Both the position numbers and the translations under genes were made by a program. The notes under the pieces were generated by a model that saw only the letters and a list, made by a program, of their open reading frames with translations, was not told the DNA's origin and did no database searches. A stretch of 64,000 bases of DNA, from NCBI GenBank assembly GCA_032716605.1, contig CM064492.1, positions 48,955,406 through 49,019,405 of the forward strand, in the 5' to 3' direction. The DNA is from Paralithodes platypus. Its lineage: Eukaryota; Arthropoda; Malacostraca; Decapoda; Lithodidae. Below are positions 21,331-32,480 of the stretch, in pieces (within the stretch, counting starts at the first letter, position 1; the number at the start of each line of letters is the position of its first letter).

Positions 21331-22061
21331 TGTGGGAATTACCTTGCAGGGATATTATTACACGGAGTAAAACAGGAGGAGGGAGTGCGGAAACTTCAAA
21401 GCTCTGTCTCGAGTCGGCCACCCCCAGCTGTAGGGCGAGTGCCTGAGTATATACATACATACATACAATTATTTGTATTATAATAATTATTGGAAATATC
21501 ATTATCATTTGTATTATCATGTTTAATATATATATTAATATTTATATTATCCTCTCATAGATTCTGTTTTTTCATTGAATAGTGTTTAGTGTACGCGATA
21601 ATTTCACAAATTAAATTACTTTTCACTTGATCTCTTAGTTCTGCGACTTGGTATTTCTGGGTTTATATTATTTGGCATTTCCATTGTTTTACTTGTCTTC
21701 CCACATTTATTTCACAAATTGTTTACTGTTTTCTCTTCCAGTTCAGCGACTATTTTAAATCATTTTCACTTATAGCTCGCTCCACCAAGTGTTCACAGAT
21801 TTTCCATTAATAGCTTCATGTAATATACCTATTGACTCTTTTCAATTGCATATGATGGCAAAATCGTGAATATAATCATTATTATTATTGATGTAATGAA
21901 TTCTTATTTCTCTCTGATGGCTGGCAGACAGAAATCTTGTGGCGTTTGTACACCTTCCATTTGTATTCCCACAATCATTATTATTTTAAATTATTTTTAC
22001 AATTTGTCAACAAAATCGTGAATTTACTTACTACTATTATTACTTTCAATATGTGAGTGCT
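21331..22061. other. AT-rich spacer
   Basis: No gene or repeat shared with the window is recognised. A 68-codon ORF at 21240-21446 overlaps the MITE end and has no motif. Confidence 0.55.
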
Positions 22062-22065
22062 TTAA

Positions 22066-22427
22066 GGGGAGATGGGCCGGTTTTCTGGACCACTTTCTCC
22101 CTTATGTTTAGCCCCATTAGTTCTCAGATGTTAAGATGTTTGCCCCATTAGTTAGTCGATTTTAAGACCTTTCGTCCCATTTCGTCGTCCATATTTAGAC
22201 CTTTCGTGCTATTTAGGTGTCGATTTTTTCCCTGGCGAACGATAGTGAGCCTGTATTGTTGGAAGAACCGGCCTTCGCCCAGAACATTTTTCTACCGAAA
22301 AATGTACAAATTAATCTAGAAGGGGAATTTAATGGATGCTTTTTTAAAATTTGATGGAGGTCTAGTGAGGAAACTAGAAAACTATTGAATACATGCAAAA
22401 ATCACCCAAAAAGTTAACCATTCCCCC
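22066..22427 (+). mobile_element. MITE F1, complete copy
   Basis: 362 bp, TTAA at 22062-22065 and 22428-22431. Left end GGGGAGATGGGCCGGTTTTC; right end reversed GGGGGAATGGTTAACTTT. The core hairpins lie at 22230-22310. It is a good reference copy. Confidence 0.85.
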
Positions 22428-22431
22428 TTAA

Positions 22432-23338
22432 ATTGTGTTCATTGTATTACAGAGACAGAGTTTCAACTAACTGATTCACCACGATCATGATTTTATATAT
22501 TATTTGTTTAATCTCTATATTTGTTTTCTTTCCAGTCATTCAACATATGGCAATGTAATAATTATATAATTAAATATATATAATTTTTAGATTTATCATT
22601 TTATTAAATACAGTATGTTATTTTACTATTGCAATACTAAACGTTATACATATTTTGTCATCTATCATACTGGCTTCATATTACCTGACTGTCTTTAGAT
22701 GTATTATTCTTACTTCTAATAATTGCTTCAACATTATTTGACACACAAGATAATCATGGTATAAGAAAGTTAAACCTAAACCATTCCATCATCTCTACTA
22801 ACTGGATTAGACTTGCTAAAATTGTTTAATCATAAATTGGCAAATCCTAATGCATATTAGTCAGATTTGTAATATGAACAGTGTAATAACAATGCAAATA
22901 ACAAGTGCTAATGTTTATGCAAAAATAATTGTATTATTGTTATTATTATCATTATCATTAACGTAACTGCAAATGAATAAATTGCATGTATACAGTTGGT
23001 GCACTTCTGAGGGGAAAATGGGATTATTTGTAAAATAGCATACGTGGATACTAGAGTAATTATAATAATGAACATTATCTATTTGACTACAACATCACAT
23101 TTAAAAGTTATTTAGTTTTTTAGTGTTTGCCAAATTGACAATTATAATAAAAATAATAAAACAAAAATAACAATAATAATAATAATAATAATGACGACAA
23201 CAACAATAATCCAGCTGGCAACAATAATTATATATATATATATATATACTGTATATTGCCGACCTAAAATTGCCGTACAAGCTCCCGTGTGGCTGAATAA
23301 ATTCCCTATCTAAATAAACTTGTCCTATTGGAAATTAT
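22432..23338. other. AT-rich spacer without gene
   Basis: Only short trinucleotide (AAT, ATT) runs, for example 23160-23205, and a TA run at 23230-23248. Confidence 0.6.
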
Positions 23339-23342
23339 TAAC

Positions 23343-23539
23343 CCTTCTATAATTATATCATAACACTAATATTAATTTTAATTCTGGATATTTGTAGACG
23401 ATTTTATTCAGCTCAGGAAGGTGATGTGGGAGTCAGAGCTAGTTGACTTCTTGACCCCTTTGATTCCAAGAAGGCCTTCCCAATCTAATTAAATCGTCTA
23501 AAGTTAGCCAGAATGTAATCAAACACAATCGTCAAGGGA
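23343..23539. mobile_element. PB1 MITE, decayed
   Basis: TTAA on the left (23339-23342); the right TTAA has become TGAA. PB1 landmarks are GACGATTTTATTCAGCTCAG and AATCGTCTAAAGTTAGCCAG. Confidence 0.65.
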
Positions 23540-23544
23540 TGAAC

Positions 23545-23940
23545 AAATAATCGCAAAAATCTAATAGATGTATGAAACAGAAAACACCAAACAAAATATA
23601 ATCCATTTGATCATGAACAGACATAAATATGGTCAAACTAAAAATGGCAAATATATAAATACGCGAACGCAAATATAGAGAATAGAACATATACGAAGGG
23701 TGAAGTTAAACAATTAAATGAAAAACAATAAAACAACAAAGACAAACAAATACACCAAACAAAAGCAAAGAGGGGTTGGACACTTTTGCACTATGGAATC
23801 GAAGGATAAAAGTATAGAATTTACGGTTTCAAACGCAGGACATAAGATAAATAAAAACAACAAATAAAAAAACATAACCTTTTTTAATGCGTACAGTGAC
23901 AGCTACCTGAAGAAAGAATGATAGAAATGGTGGAAAAAAG

Positions 23941-23976
<36 letters not shown>

Positions 23977-24060
23977 GGGGGGGGGGTAGAAGAAAGGAGT
24001 ATTGTGAATTAATTATATATATATATATATATATACTGTATATATATATATAAATATAAA
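23545..24060. other. Spacer with GA and TA microsatellites
   Basis: No gene seen. GA run 23944-23972, G run 23976-23985, TA run 24014-24050. Confidence 0.6.
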
Positions 24061-24063
24061 TAT

Positions 24064-24388
24064 ATATATTTAGACGATTATGTGCAGTTTAAGATGGATA
24101 TGTGGTAGTAAAAGTGAGATAGTTCGAAACCTGTTACTTGCTTGAGGCCCTTTTTAAACTGAATATTGTCTGAATATAGCTAGAATATATGAAAAAGGGT
24201 TCCATAGGGATTGGGCCCATACGGGATTGGGCCCATACGGAATATACGGAATTGGGCCCATACGGGATTGGCCCCACGGGATTGGAACTTAACCTAACCT
24301 AACCTAACCTAACCTAACCTAAGTGGGCCCAATCCCGTATGGGCCCAATCCCATGGTCACCATGAAAAAGGTGTCGCCGGTACCAGAA
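24064..24388. mobile_element. PB1 MITE interrupted by a telomere-repeat hairpin element
   Basis: Left part TTTAGACGATTATGTGCAGT and right part GTCGCCGGTACCAGAA match PB1 at 15570 and 15710. Removing 24199-24361 plus one flank copy restores continuity with that reference. Confidence 0.7.
24199..24361. mobile_element. Palindromic mini-element with AACCT apex, 10 bp duplication
   Basis: 163 bp flanked by perfect ATGAAAAAGG repeats (24189-24198, 24362-24371). The arms are repeated GGGATTGGGCCCATAC blocks; ends are GTTCCATAGGGATTGGG and, reversed, GGTGACCATGGGATTGGG. The apex is six AACCT units (24291-24320). A 9-10 bp duplication would fit a Mutator-like transposase, but that is inference. Confidence 0.7.
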
Positions 24389-24425
24389 TAATATGTAAAG
24401 TCCGTCATAGAGCCTCAAGAGTTTC

Positions 24426-24800
24426 AGGGGCCCACCTCGTTGTTTTCTCTTTCTTTCCCTCTCTCTTTAGCTTGTATCCATTCGGCCCCATTCAGCCTAC
24501 TGTTTTAAGACGTTTACCCCCATCCAAGTGTCAATATTTTCCTGGCGACCGGTAGCAAGCCAGCATATATATTCTTTTGTTTTGACAGCAAGCTAAATTT
24601 GTAAATTGTTGAATAGAAAAATTTCTCCGGCGAAGCCGGATTTCTCCATACAATGCTGGCTCGCTATCGCTCGCCACGAAGAAATCGACACCTGGATGGG
24701 GATAAACGTCTTAAAACAGTTGGCTGAATGGGGCCGAATGGATACAAGCCACGGAAAGAGAGAAAAGGAGAGAAAGATAACAAAAGCCGGTGACCCACCC
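24426..24800. mobile_element. Foldback MITE family F2
   Basis: Ends GGGGCCCACCTCG / GGTGACCCACCC with TTAA at 24801. The arms carry TTGTATCCATTCGGCCCCAT, CGTTTACCCCCATC and GGCGA-CGGTAGC-AGCC. The centre is TTTCTCCGGCGAAGCCGGAT. F2 relatives lie at 42790 and 44892. Confidence 0.8.
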
Positions 24801-25070
24801 TTAAAATACTGCATATCAGTTTCGATAATTTTATGTGTTGATGAAAATATAAGCAGGGTGTCAAACCGGAGCCATTTTCTGTGAAGACTTGACTGAGTGT
24901 AAGAAAGAATACATGAAAAATACCATAATAGAGCTTTGATTTGGCCATTTTATCACTCACAAAGATATAGTTTGAACTATAACCCATAAGTTTATCTTTA
25001 CGAATAATAAAACTAATAATAATACTGTAGATAATAAAATTATTTATATAAACAAAACAAATGTATATAA

Positions 25071-25076
<6 letters not shown>

Positions 25077-25133
<57 letters not shown>
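25077..25133. repeat. TA microsatellite
   Basis: About 28 TA units upstream of the cold-shock gene promoter region. Confidence 0.9.
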
Positions 25134-25137
<4 letters not shown>

Positions 25138-25309
25138 AAAACTCGCTAGAAAAATTGAAACAATGGAACACCAAGCTTCCGTCTATTCTCTTAAGACAAG
25201 TTCAGGGTAATACCCTGATAGCCCTCCGCCAATCCCTGCGCTCCCTTCTATTTGCTTGCACCGTCAGCTGATTTTGACAGTTCTCGGCCACAACACGCTC
25301 CACCTTCCC

Positions 25310-25630
25310 AGTCAGCCAATCAGCGGCCTCCATTTTTGGAGCACGGAGCTGAACTCTCTACCTCACCTCAAAAGTCGCTCTCTTTCTCTTCTCGAGTAGT
25401 TTCCTCTGGTTATACTCGATCTAATACTTCGGTGCCAGCCCTGTACTCCCGTAAGCCACTGAAAGATGTTTATAACCAGCTTCCAGGAACTTATTTCGAG
25501 AAGAGAGTGGAGGTGGAGGAGGCAAGAATTCAAAGCGAGCGGGCTTCCGCGCGTGCCGCTCAGCCAATCACAGCGCGGGAGAGCGGGAGGCGAGACTATA
25601 AAGTCTGGCGCATAGGGGTTATTTGATTCC
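25310..25630 (+). promoter_or_regulatory. Promoter region of the cold-shock ORF
   Basis: CCAAT boxes in the context CAGCCAATCA occur at 25316-25320 and 25564-25568. TATAAAG is at 25597-25603, GC-rich sequence lies between. A start of transcription about 30 bases downstream would leave a 5' leader of only ~20 bases before ATG 25647. A 124-codon frame overlapping this (25252-25626) looks incidental. Confidence 0.6.
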
Positions 25631-25646
25631 TGATGCCACTACCACC

Positions 25647-26627
25647 ATGGCTCGCGCACACATCACAGGCTACAACTACCGCAACCCCAACACTATGATA
25701 AAGACCAATATATCGGGATTTGTCAAGTGGTATAATGTAAAACAGGGTTATGGTTTCATCACAAGATTGGATAATAAGACAGATATATTTGTTCATCATA
25801 AATCAATATCTAAATTCAACTCCAATTATTACCCATCCCTAGGAGAAGGTGAAAAAGTGGAATTCAACATCAAATCCGGGCAGAAAGGACCAGAAGCTCA
25901 CCAAATCACTGGCCCTGGAGGTGCAGCAGTAAAAGGCTCATATCTTGCTCGCCGAAAACACCAAATCAGCAAGTCACCAAGAAACAACGAGGAACCTGAC
26001 ACCATGGCCAGTATATATGCCTGTATTCAAGCTGCCACAGTCATTGCTGGCCCCAACAAACATCATCTATGTCAGATAATCCCTCAAATACTCCAACATA
26101 ACGGACTACCAACCATCTACATCCCTCCTGAAGTCTTGGTTTTTCGAAAACAGCAGAAGAAACCACGAAGGAAAGCAGAACAACACCCCAACATCACCAC
26201 AGAAGATGACTCCTCCATCAACCTAGAAGACCTTGAGGAGGAGGACAATGCTGAAGAAGATGATGAAGACTATGAAGAAGATCCAGAAGAGGAAGAAGAA
26301 ACTCCTGAATATCAAGAGAATACTCCTTCTCCCCAACCTCCAGTTCTAACCCCTCAAGCTAAAGCTGAACAAATGATGAGAGTCAAGAAGATACTTACCC
26401 CTCAAGTTGAAAAAAGGGTGAAGGAGAATCTTACAAAAGACCGTCTGGAATTTTACCAATTTACAGACGATCTTGAAAAACTTACTCCTGCTGAAATGAA
26501 AAAAAAGTACCCAAAAGACAACATAGAGATGGCAACTACACCTTCAGGAAGACGATTTTTCGCCACGACATACAACTTTGAAGATGAAATTTATGAGGCT
26601 CATCAAGAGTTATTAGATACCCAATAA
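25647..26627 (+). CDS. Y-box-type cold-shock-domain protein, intronless, novel C-terminus
   Basis: 326 codons with no stop. ATG 25647 sits in ACCACCATGG; an in-frame start 8 codons upstream has poorer context. Residues ~20-95 form a Y-box-type cold-shock domain: GFVKWYNVKQGYGFITR (RNP1-like), DIFVHHKSI (RNP2-like), the long Y-box loop with SLGEGEKVEFNI, and ITGPGGAAVKGS. The aromatic residues used for nucleic-acid binding are kept. The rest is unlike the Arg/Tyr-rich tails of usual Y-box proteins: a ~100-residue middle (ASIYACIQAATVIAG), basic KKPRRKAE, a long Glu/Asp run, and a charged C-terminal ~90 residues (RVKKILTPQVEKRVKENL) I do not recognise. A role in RNA or ssDNA binding is inferred. 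It may be a retrogene or an ORF of an unknown mobile element. Confidence 0.8.
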   Translation: MARAHITGYNYRNPNTMIKTNISGFVKWYNVKQGYGFITRLDNKTDIFVHHKSISKFNSNYYPSLGEGEKVEFNIKSGQKGPEAHQITGPGGAAVKGSYLARRKHQISKSPRNNEEPDTMASIYACIQAATVIAGPNKHHLCQIIPQILQHNGLPTIYIPPEVLVFRKQQKKPRRKAEQHPNITTEDDSSINLEDLEEEDNAEEDDEDYEEDPEEEEETPEYQENTPSPQPPVLTPQAKAEQMMRVKKILTPQVEKRVKENLTKDRLEFYQFTDDLEKLTPAEMKKKYPKDNIEMATTPSGRRFFATTYNFEDEIYEAHQELLDTQ

Positions 26628-26781
26628 CTTAGACAAATTAATCTCTTCTCCAGCACTGAACATCAAAATATCATTTTCTTTTACTACTATTTATCTATTT
26701 TATTTTTTGTATTATTATTTATTTTATTAGATTTAATTATTATTATTATTTTGGTTTTCCTTTTAATAATACAGTTAAAGC

Positions 26782-26903
26782 AATAAATAAAGCAAGGTGG
26801 TATGCCCACTAACTTTTAATCTACTACTTTATTTCAAAATTTCCTACTTTATCTTCCTGACCAAAACCTCTACTTTCCCCCCCCCCCCCTTCCCCCGCTA
26901 GGG

Positions 26904-26944
<41 letters not shown>
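26782..26944 (+). other. Polyadenylation signals and poly-A tract after the cold-shock ORF
   Basis: Overlapping AATAAATAAA at 26782-26791 lies 155 bases after the stop. A C-rich block and then 36 A residues (26909-26944) follow. The A-run is ~120 bases past the signal, too far for a simple processed-copy tail, so it may mark another insertion. Confidence 0.5.
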
Positions 26945-26945
<1 letters not shown>

Positions 26946-27177
26946 AGAGGTCACTCACCCCTCGGAACTCACCGGGTTAGCTTCTTACAACCTGGTTGCT
27001 CTCTCTCACTCGGGCACAAAGGGAAACCAGGAGCCAACCATTCCAGCTACCCTGCCCTTATCTACAGCAACAGCACAGACTACTCCTGATGTCTCTTCAC
27101 TCTCGCCCACTTGGAGGTTACACCTTCAGTATCCTGCCGCCTCTCATCACATTGCTAGTCTACACACACACAGTCAA

Positions 27178-27290
27178 GCAATTACGTAGGGCACGTGGTA
27201 CCCGTCTTGCAACTCAATCCCACCCCTACTCTGTGCAACTCTCCAACCCAAGAGTGAAACGTTACTCTCAAACTTTCTTGTTTAAAGGAC
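27178..27290 (+). pseudogene. Jockey-like LINE fragment (C-terminal)
   Basis: RGTRLATQSHPYSVQLSNPR and VKRYSQTF match LINE copy A at 1376-1460 without the two-base deletion. The match ends abruptly at 27290. Confidence 0.75.
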
Positions 27291-27344
27291 CCATATTGGG
27301 CCCGCATATGATTCCAGAAGAAAGAGAGAAAATGTTTGAGTAAC

Positions 27345-28595
27345 TTGGTGGTTCCATTAACAATTGATGTGTCCTTCTAGGACAAGACTAAAGGAAAAAG
27401 AATTTAGACTAATCTGTATCCATAAAATGATGATGTGTAATAATGAGTTATTTTTGTTAGCAAAGGCGTAATGCCGAAAGTGTTATTATGTAGGATCTGA
27501 TAGGAAAGATTTAAGTATAAAAGTAAAAAGGGAAGGGAACGATCAATTCTTCTAGACTAAGAGGCAACCAATAAGTTCAAGGGGAAACAGTTGTGTTTAG
27601 TTGCCCGATAGATCAGCTATAGCTAGGAAAGGACATTATTCCCTTGAAATAGCGAACTAATTTGTTAATAAGGAAACTATATAGGACACTAGTTCATATG
27701 AATTACGGGATTCTTATGTTTTAGAAAGCAAGTTATATCCATATAAATCGAAAGGGTCATGGAGGCGGTTTGGGAAAAGTGTTAAGGATATCACGTATAA
27801 CAAAGAATTCCTCAGAAGTTATGTAAAGGAATATAATTGTGAATCTGTTCCGTGCAGGCGTTTTGAGGCACGGTTTATCTTTTGTTAGAACGGTTATTGA
27901 TTAAGGTTTAATGTAAACATAGCGTGTTTGTAATAGGGTTACATGAGAGTATAATCGGAAGGTGTTATTGAGGTAAATATTGTAAACTAATGTCATTGGA
28001 GTAACTGGGTGACGGAACCCAATGTTTTATATGAGAGGGAACCTGTAATCCCGGTCGGTAAATGTGTGAGACTTTATATTATTGTTGAGGTACTTGTGTA
28101 GTAACGACGGTTGTGTCAGATGAGTTAATAGATTATATGTATTGAAGCCTTGGTCTCAAGAGAAGACACAGAAGGCCCAGTGGACGTGGTTAATTCTTGA
28201 GAATAGAAGAAAAATATCACGTTTGTGTTAATTAGGTAAAGAACGATTGTGTCATTAGGCCCTGGTCTCAACAGAAGGCACAGCAGGGCTCAGATTAAAC
28301 TATTTAGGATTAGTAACTAATAACGTGTTTGTTGGATCGAAGTCGACTTGAGTCAATACCTGAATAGCGGGAATTCAGCTAGGGAGTAACGGGAGCTCTA
28401 GGGGTCCAAAGTACAACCTATCTTGAATCGACGTAATATTCAATCCGTGTCTTGAACTCATCTCGGCCCGAACAAAGTACCCGTTATTAGAGTAGTTTGG
28501 AAGTTTGTTAAATAAAGTATACGAACTTCTAAATGACTGTCGACATACCCCCCATAGTAGTACGGTAGTATCGTAGCAGAAATTAAAATATATAC
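27345..28595. other. No recognisable gene; small internal duplication
   Basis: Stops are dense in all frames. A short block (GCCYTGGTCTCAA-AGAAG-CACAG) occurs twice, at 28146-28173 and 28258-28282. Confidence 0.5.
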
Positions 28596-28596
28596 T

Positions 28597-28822
<226 letters not shown>

Positions 28823-28909
28823 TCAACACTAACTTTGAGGCATGGTCGCGTGTTACATGATTAAAAAAACAAAAATCCCGAACAAGGCTTTACACGATTA
28901 AAAAATGTA

Positions 28910-30440
28910 ATTAATGAATATAATTGAATGTACGGGTATCATCATCGTCGAGCATTAACATATGAATAAAATACAAAACGAAAAACCCAAAATAAAGTAG
29001 ACGTGCCGTTTTGCCCAAAATCAAAACGGCATACCCAACTCTGCGATGGGTTACCATCATCAATCACAATCAACATAATCACTACTACTGCCATCATCAC
29101 TACAACTGCCACAATCATCACGAGTACTGTCATCATCACCATTACTATGATCATCATCACTACTACAATTACAATTATCACTACTACTCTCACCATAATC
29201 ATTGTCCATTGTCACTAGCATCTTAATCACTACTATCATCATTGATACTACAACTATCAACCATCATTACTAATATCATCACCACCATCTTACAATCATC
29301 ATTACTACTGTTAACATCATCACTACTACTATAACCATCATCATTACTACTGTCACAAATATTACCATAATTTATTCTACTGTCACCATATTAACTACTA
29401 CTGCCATCATCACCATTACTATGAACTTCATCACCACAACTATCATCATCATCACTACAAATTTCACCATCCTCACTACTACTCACCATCATCACTAATA
29501 CTCACACCATCATCACTACCATCATCACTACTGTCATTATTATCACTACAACTATCATCATTACTTGTCACCATCATCACTACTTTTATGACCATCATTA
29601 CTACTACTGTCACCATCATATCTACTACTGTCATCATCATCACTACTGTCATCATCAAAACAACTACATCCATCATCACTACAATTATCACCATTATCAC
29701 TACTATCACCATAAATCCAAATATTACTACCATCACTTCTAATGCCAAATAAACTAACTTAACCTAGCAAATACGTAGCGAGATGTTTTCGCTCCCAGAA
29801 CGCCATCATTGCTGGAGGGAGGGGGGGGGGGGGGCAAAACCGTATTTTGGACCTAAAATCATAACTATTGCATAAATTCAAAAAATCTTTTTTGACTGAC
29901 GTTTGCATTCACGCAACAAATGTTCGTGTGAAATTTGGTGAAAATCCGTCCAACGGTCTAGGAGGAGTTCCGAGACAGACGGACGACGACGACGACGACG
30001 ACGACAGATTTTTGTTTCGTGTGGTACCCACTATACTGGGGGGGGGGCGATACCAAACTCTGCTTACGCAGAGTTGATAAAGTAGACGTGCCGTTTTGCC
30101 CAAAATCAAAACGGCATACCCAACTCTGCGATGGGTTACCATCATCACTACTAATACCATCATCAATCACAAACACCATCATCACTGCTACTGCCATCAT
30201 CACTACAACTGCCACAATCATCACGACTACTGTCATCATCACCATTACTATGATCATCACTACTACAATTACAATCATTACTACTACTCTCACCATCATC
30301 ACTACTACTATCACCATTGTCACTACCATCTTAATCACTACTATAATCATTGATACTACAACTATCAACCATCATTACTATCATCATCACCATCTTACAA
30401 TCGTCATTACTACTGTTAACATCATCACAACTACTATAAC
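28910..30440. repeat. Tandem ~1.1 kb satellite-like unit, copy 1 and start of copy 2
   Basis: Each unit has an AT-rich lead, the hairpin GCCGTTTTG-CAAAACGGC, a CAT/CAC/ACT minisatellite, ACTTAACCTAGCAAAT, G-run, GAAATTTGGTGAAAATCCGT, a GAC microsatellite and the hairpin AACTCTGC-TTAC-GCAGAGTT. The marker GTAGACGTGCC lies at 28998 and 30082, a period of about 1084. Copy 2 is split at 30440 by LTR element A and resumes at 39523. Val/Met-rich ORFs are artefacts. Confidence 0.8.
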
Positions 30441-32264
30441 TGTGACGTTAACCACTCCGTTAGAACCGCATGACTTGTCCTACGGTGACTCGCTAGGATC
30501 GCCAGGGCAGTGGATGTGGCTACAGTTGATGTATTATTGTGTGCTTTATTTCATATGAAAGCTCGTGTCATGGGCAGTCCAGAAAGGCTCTTTGTTTTCG
30601 CCCATGTCAAGGCTTTATATATTTAATTGCAAAGTATATGTTTTATCATTAAGTAGTAATGATAGGATTTGAGAGAGAGAGAGAGAGTAGAACAGAGTGT
30701 GGGGAGGCGCGCAGTGTTTTTTTGCCATGCTCGATGACGTCACGGCTGGCTCGCCTCCTGGGCATTGGCTGGAGGAGTTTTTTACCATGTTCGATGATGT
30801 CATGGCTTGCTGGTCTCTTGGGGATTGGCTGGAGGACTTGTTACCGCTTTTCCTACATGGTTCGAGCTAGTGCTAGTATATATACTGCTCTCTTGCCACT
30901 CTCTCCCTCAGATCTGGTTTCTAGAACGCATCCCTCTTATCCCTTTGATATCTGTCGCCCTCTCTGCACCTGAGAACCTTTTCCTCTGCCTATCTCTCTC
31001 ATTTTCCATATCTTTCACCACCTTTTATTAATATTATACCCCCTCTGGTTAACTCTGCATAATCAGCTTCATGCTGGCCAGTTGTATTGTGCGTTAAGGT
31101 CTTATATAACCCATGTATGTTTAGTTGTTAAGATAAGTTGATCACGAAGCATTGGTTGGCATTCACATTGTTCAGTACCGCTTCCTATAATTATTAGTGT
31201 TCTGCTGGATTAGATAATGCTAGACTAGAAGTCTGATACTATAAGGTATTGTTTCCGATGGGTGCTGGCTTTAGTTAAAAGCTGCACGACATACTTGAGA
31301 ACTGGAGTTGATTGGGTAAATTCTAGTCTGTGTGCTATTGAGAGTAGAGCATGCACGAATGAGGGCTCTTTACCTATACCATTCTGCACTGTTCTAAGCT
31401 CAGTTGTTTGTCTTTGAGGTACACTAGGAGAACGCTTAATACTTCAGTATTAAGGTTTCTCAAGAGAGCTACCCTTCACTATAACGTAATACTTGACGCA
31501 CAGACTTGAGATTTGCACTAGGCTATGCGGCATGCCATGCGCACCAGTATCTCGTATCATTAACTCTAGCTAGACTTTATCAGTCATAGTAGACATTAAG
31601 TATATTAAGCCAATTACTCTTTTTATGCATACCCATTTATGATTACACAAGCATTTCGCAGCCTAGTTTGATGTATTGAGACACAAACGACTTAGGCTCT
31701 TTTTGTTGATAGGAATACTGCATTGTCGTGGCGATTATTATTATTGTTGTAGCGTTTAGGATATTCTTGGCTCCGACTGCATTATATATCCTGCCTTTTT
31801 GTGTGCATAGCCTGCACGAGCATTGTTCCGCTGCCTGCCTTTTTGGGTTCCATTTCCGATTGGAGCATCTTGATAGCATCTAACATTTAAAGAAGATTCC
31901 TTGTTGGTGTTGAAGGACTTTAGTGCACTTTCTTTCATGCAGGAGTGCCTGACATTTATTGATTAAAGTAACGTAAGCTGTAACTTCTCTTACCACCTTA
32001 CTTTGCATACCATATAACCAAGCACCTTCGGTTATAGGTAGTAATAGGCTGTTTTCACATAACATTAAGCCTAGAGTAGACGCACATTTATTGAGAGTTT
32101 GATAACCTATTATTGCATATAGAACTCTGGAGAGTATTTGTGTTCTTTGTTCACTGGGAATATACATCAGAGGTTGGATCTAGCGCTATCCGTTGTAGCA
32201 TTATTTATGCCATTACTAGTCCAATGAATAAGAGCCCTGATATATTTAAACCTCGGTCGTAACA
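30441..32264 (+). repeat. 5' LTR of element A
   Basis: 1824 bp. U3 holds a twofold ~61 bp repeat (30716-30836), each unit with a TGACGTCA-like site and ATTGGCTGGAGGA. TATATATA lies at 30877-30884. The R/U5 part is long and ends AAACCTCGGTCGTAACA. It includes the intact TTAA at 31887-31890 that is occupied in the 3' LTR. Confidence 0.9.
30716..30890 (+). promoter_or_regulatory. U3 tandem enhancer-like repeat and TATA box
   Basis: Unit 1 has TGACGTCA (30735-30742) and GCATTGGCTGG; unit 2 has TGATGTCA in this LTR but TGACGTCA in the 3' LTR (37575-37582), a C-to-T change at CpG. TATA is ~50 bp downstream. Binding by CREB/ATF-type factors is inference. Confidence 0.55.
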
Positions 32265-32266
32265 AA

Positions 32267-32284
32267 TGGCGACCTTACCTAGGA
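32267..32284 (+). other. Primer-binding site of element A
   Basis: TGGCGACCTTACCTAGG starts two bases after the LTR. Element B has TGGCGACCTAGCTCAGG at 54909. The shared TGGCGACC resembles primer sites in other Ty3/gypsy elements; the tRNA is not identified. Confidence 0.6.
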
Positions 32285-32480
32285 TTTGGTGAACCTACAT
32301 TTATTAGCAGGGAACATTTGTTGTTTTGGGGAATATTTTGCGGGGATCAGCAAGATTTTTTTTTTTTTGCAACATAGTATAGCCCTTGAGTATTTCCGAG
32401 AATTTTTGTGTGTATATCGAGGTATAAGAGTTTGGGGAGCTTCTTTTCTGAATATTGAGGTGAATTTTTTTGTGAGCATC

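Noticed and set aside
24291..24320. Chromosome end or true telomere
   Set aside because: Only six AACCT units, enclosed in a palindromic insertion with a target duplication.
25252..25626. 124-codon ORF as an upstream gene
   Set aside because: It overlaps the CCAAT/TATA promoter, has no motif and ends just before the cold-shock ATG; coding is unlikely.
26909..26944. Poly-A tail proving the cold-shock gene is a processed retrocopy
   Set aside because: The tract lies ~120 bases beyond AATAAA, and no target duplication around the gene was found.
28942..30558. Met/Val/Ile/Thr-rich ORFs up to 179 codons
   Set aside because: Produced by the CAT/CAC minisatellite of the satellite unit; they occur on both strands.
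32286..32480. Upstream extension of gag of element A
   Set aside because: The ATG at 32481 matches the element B start; the extension has no counterpart there.
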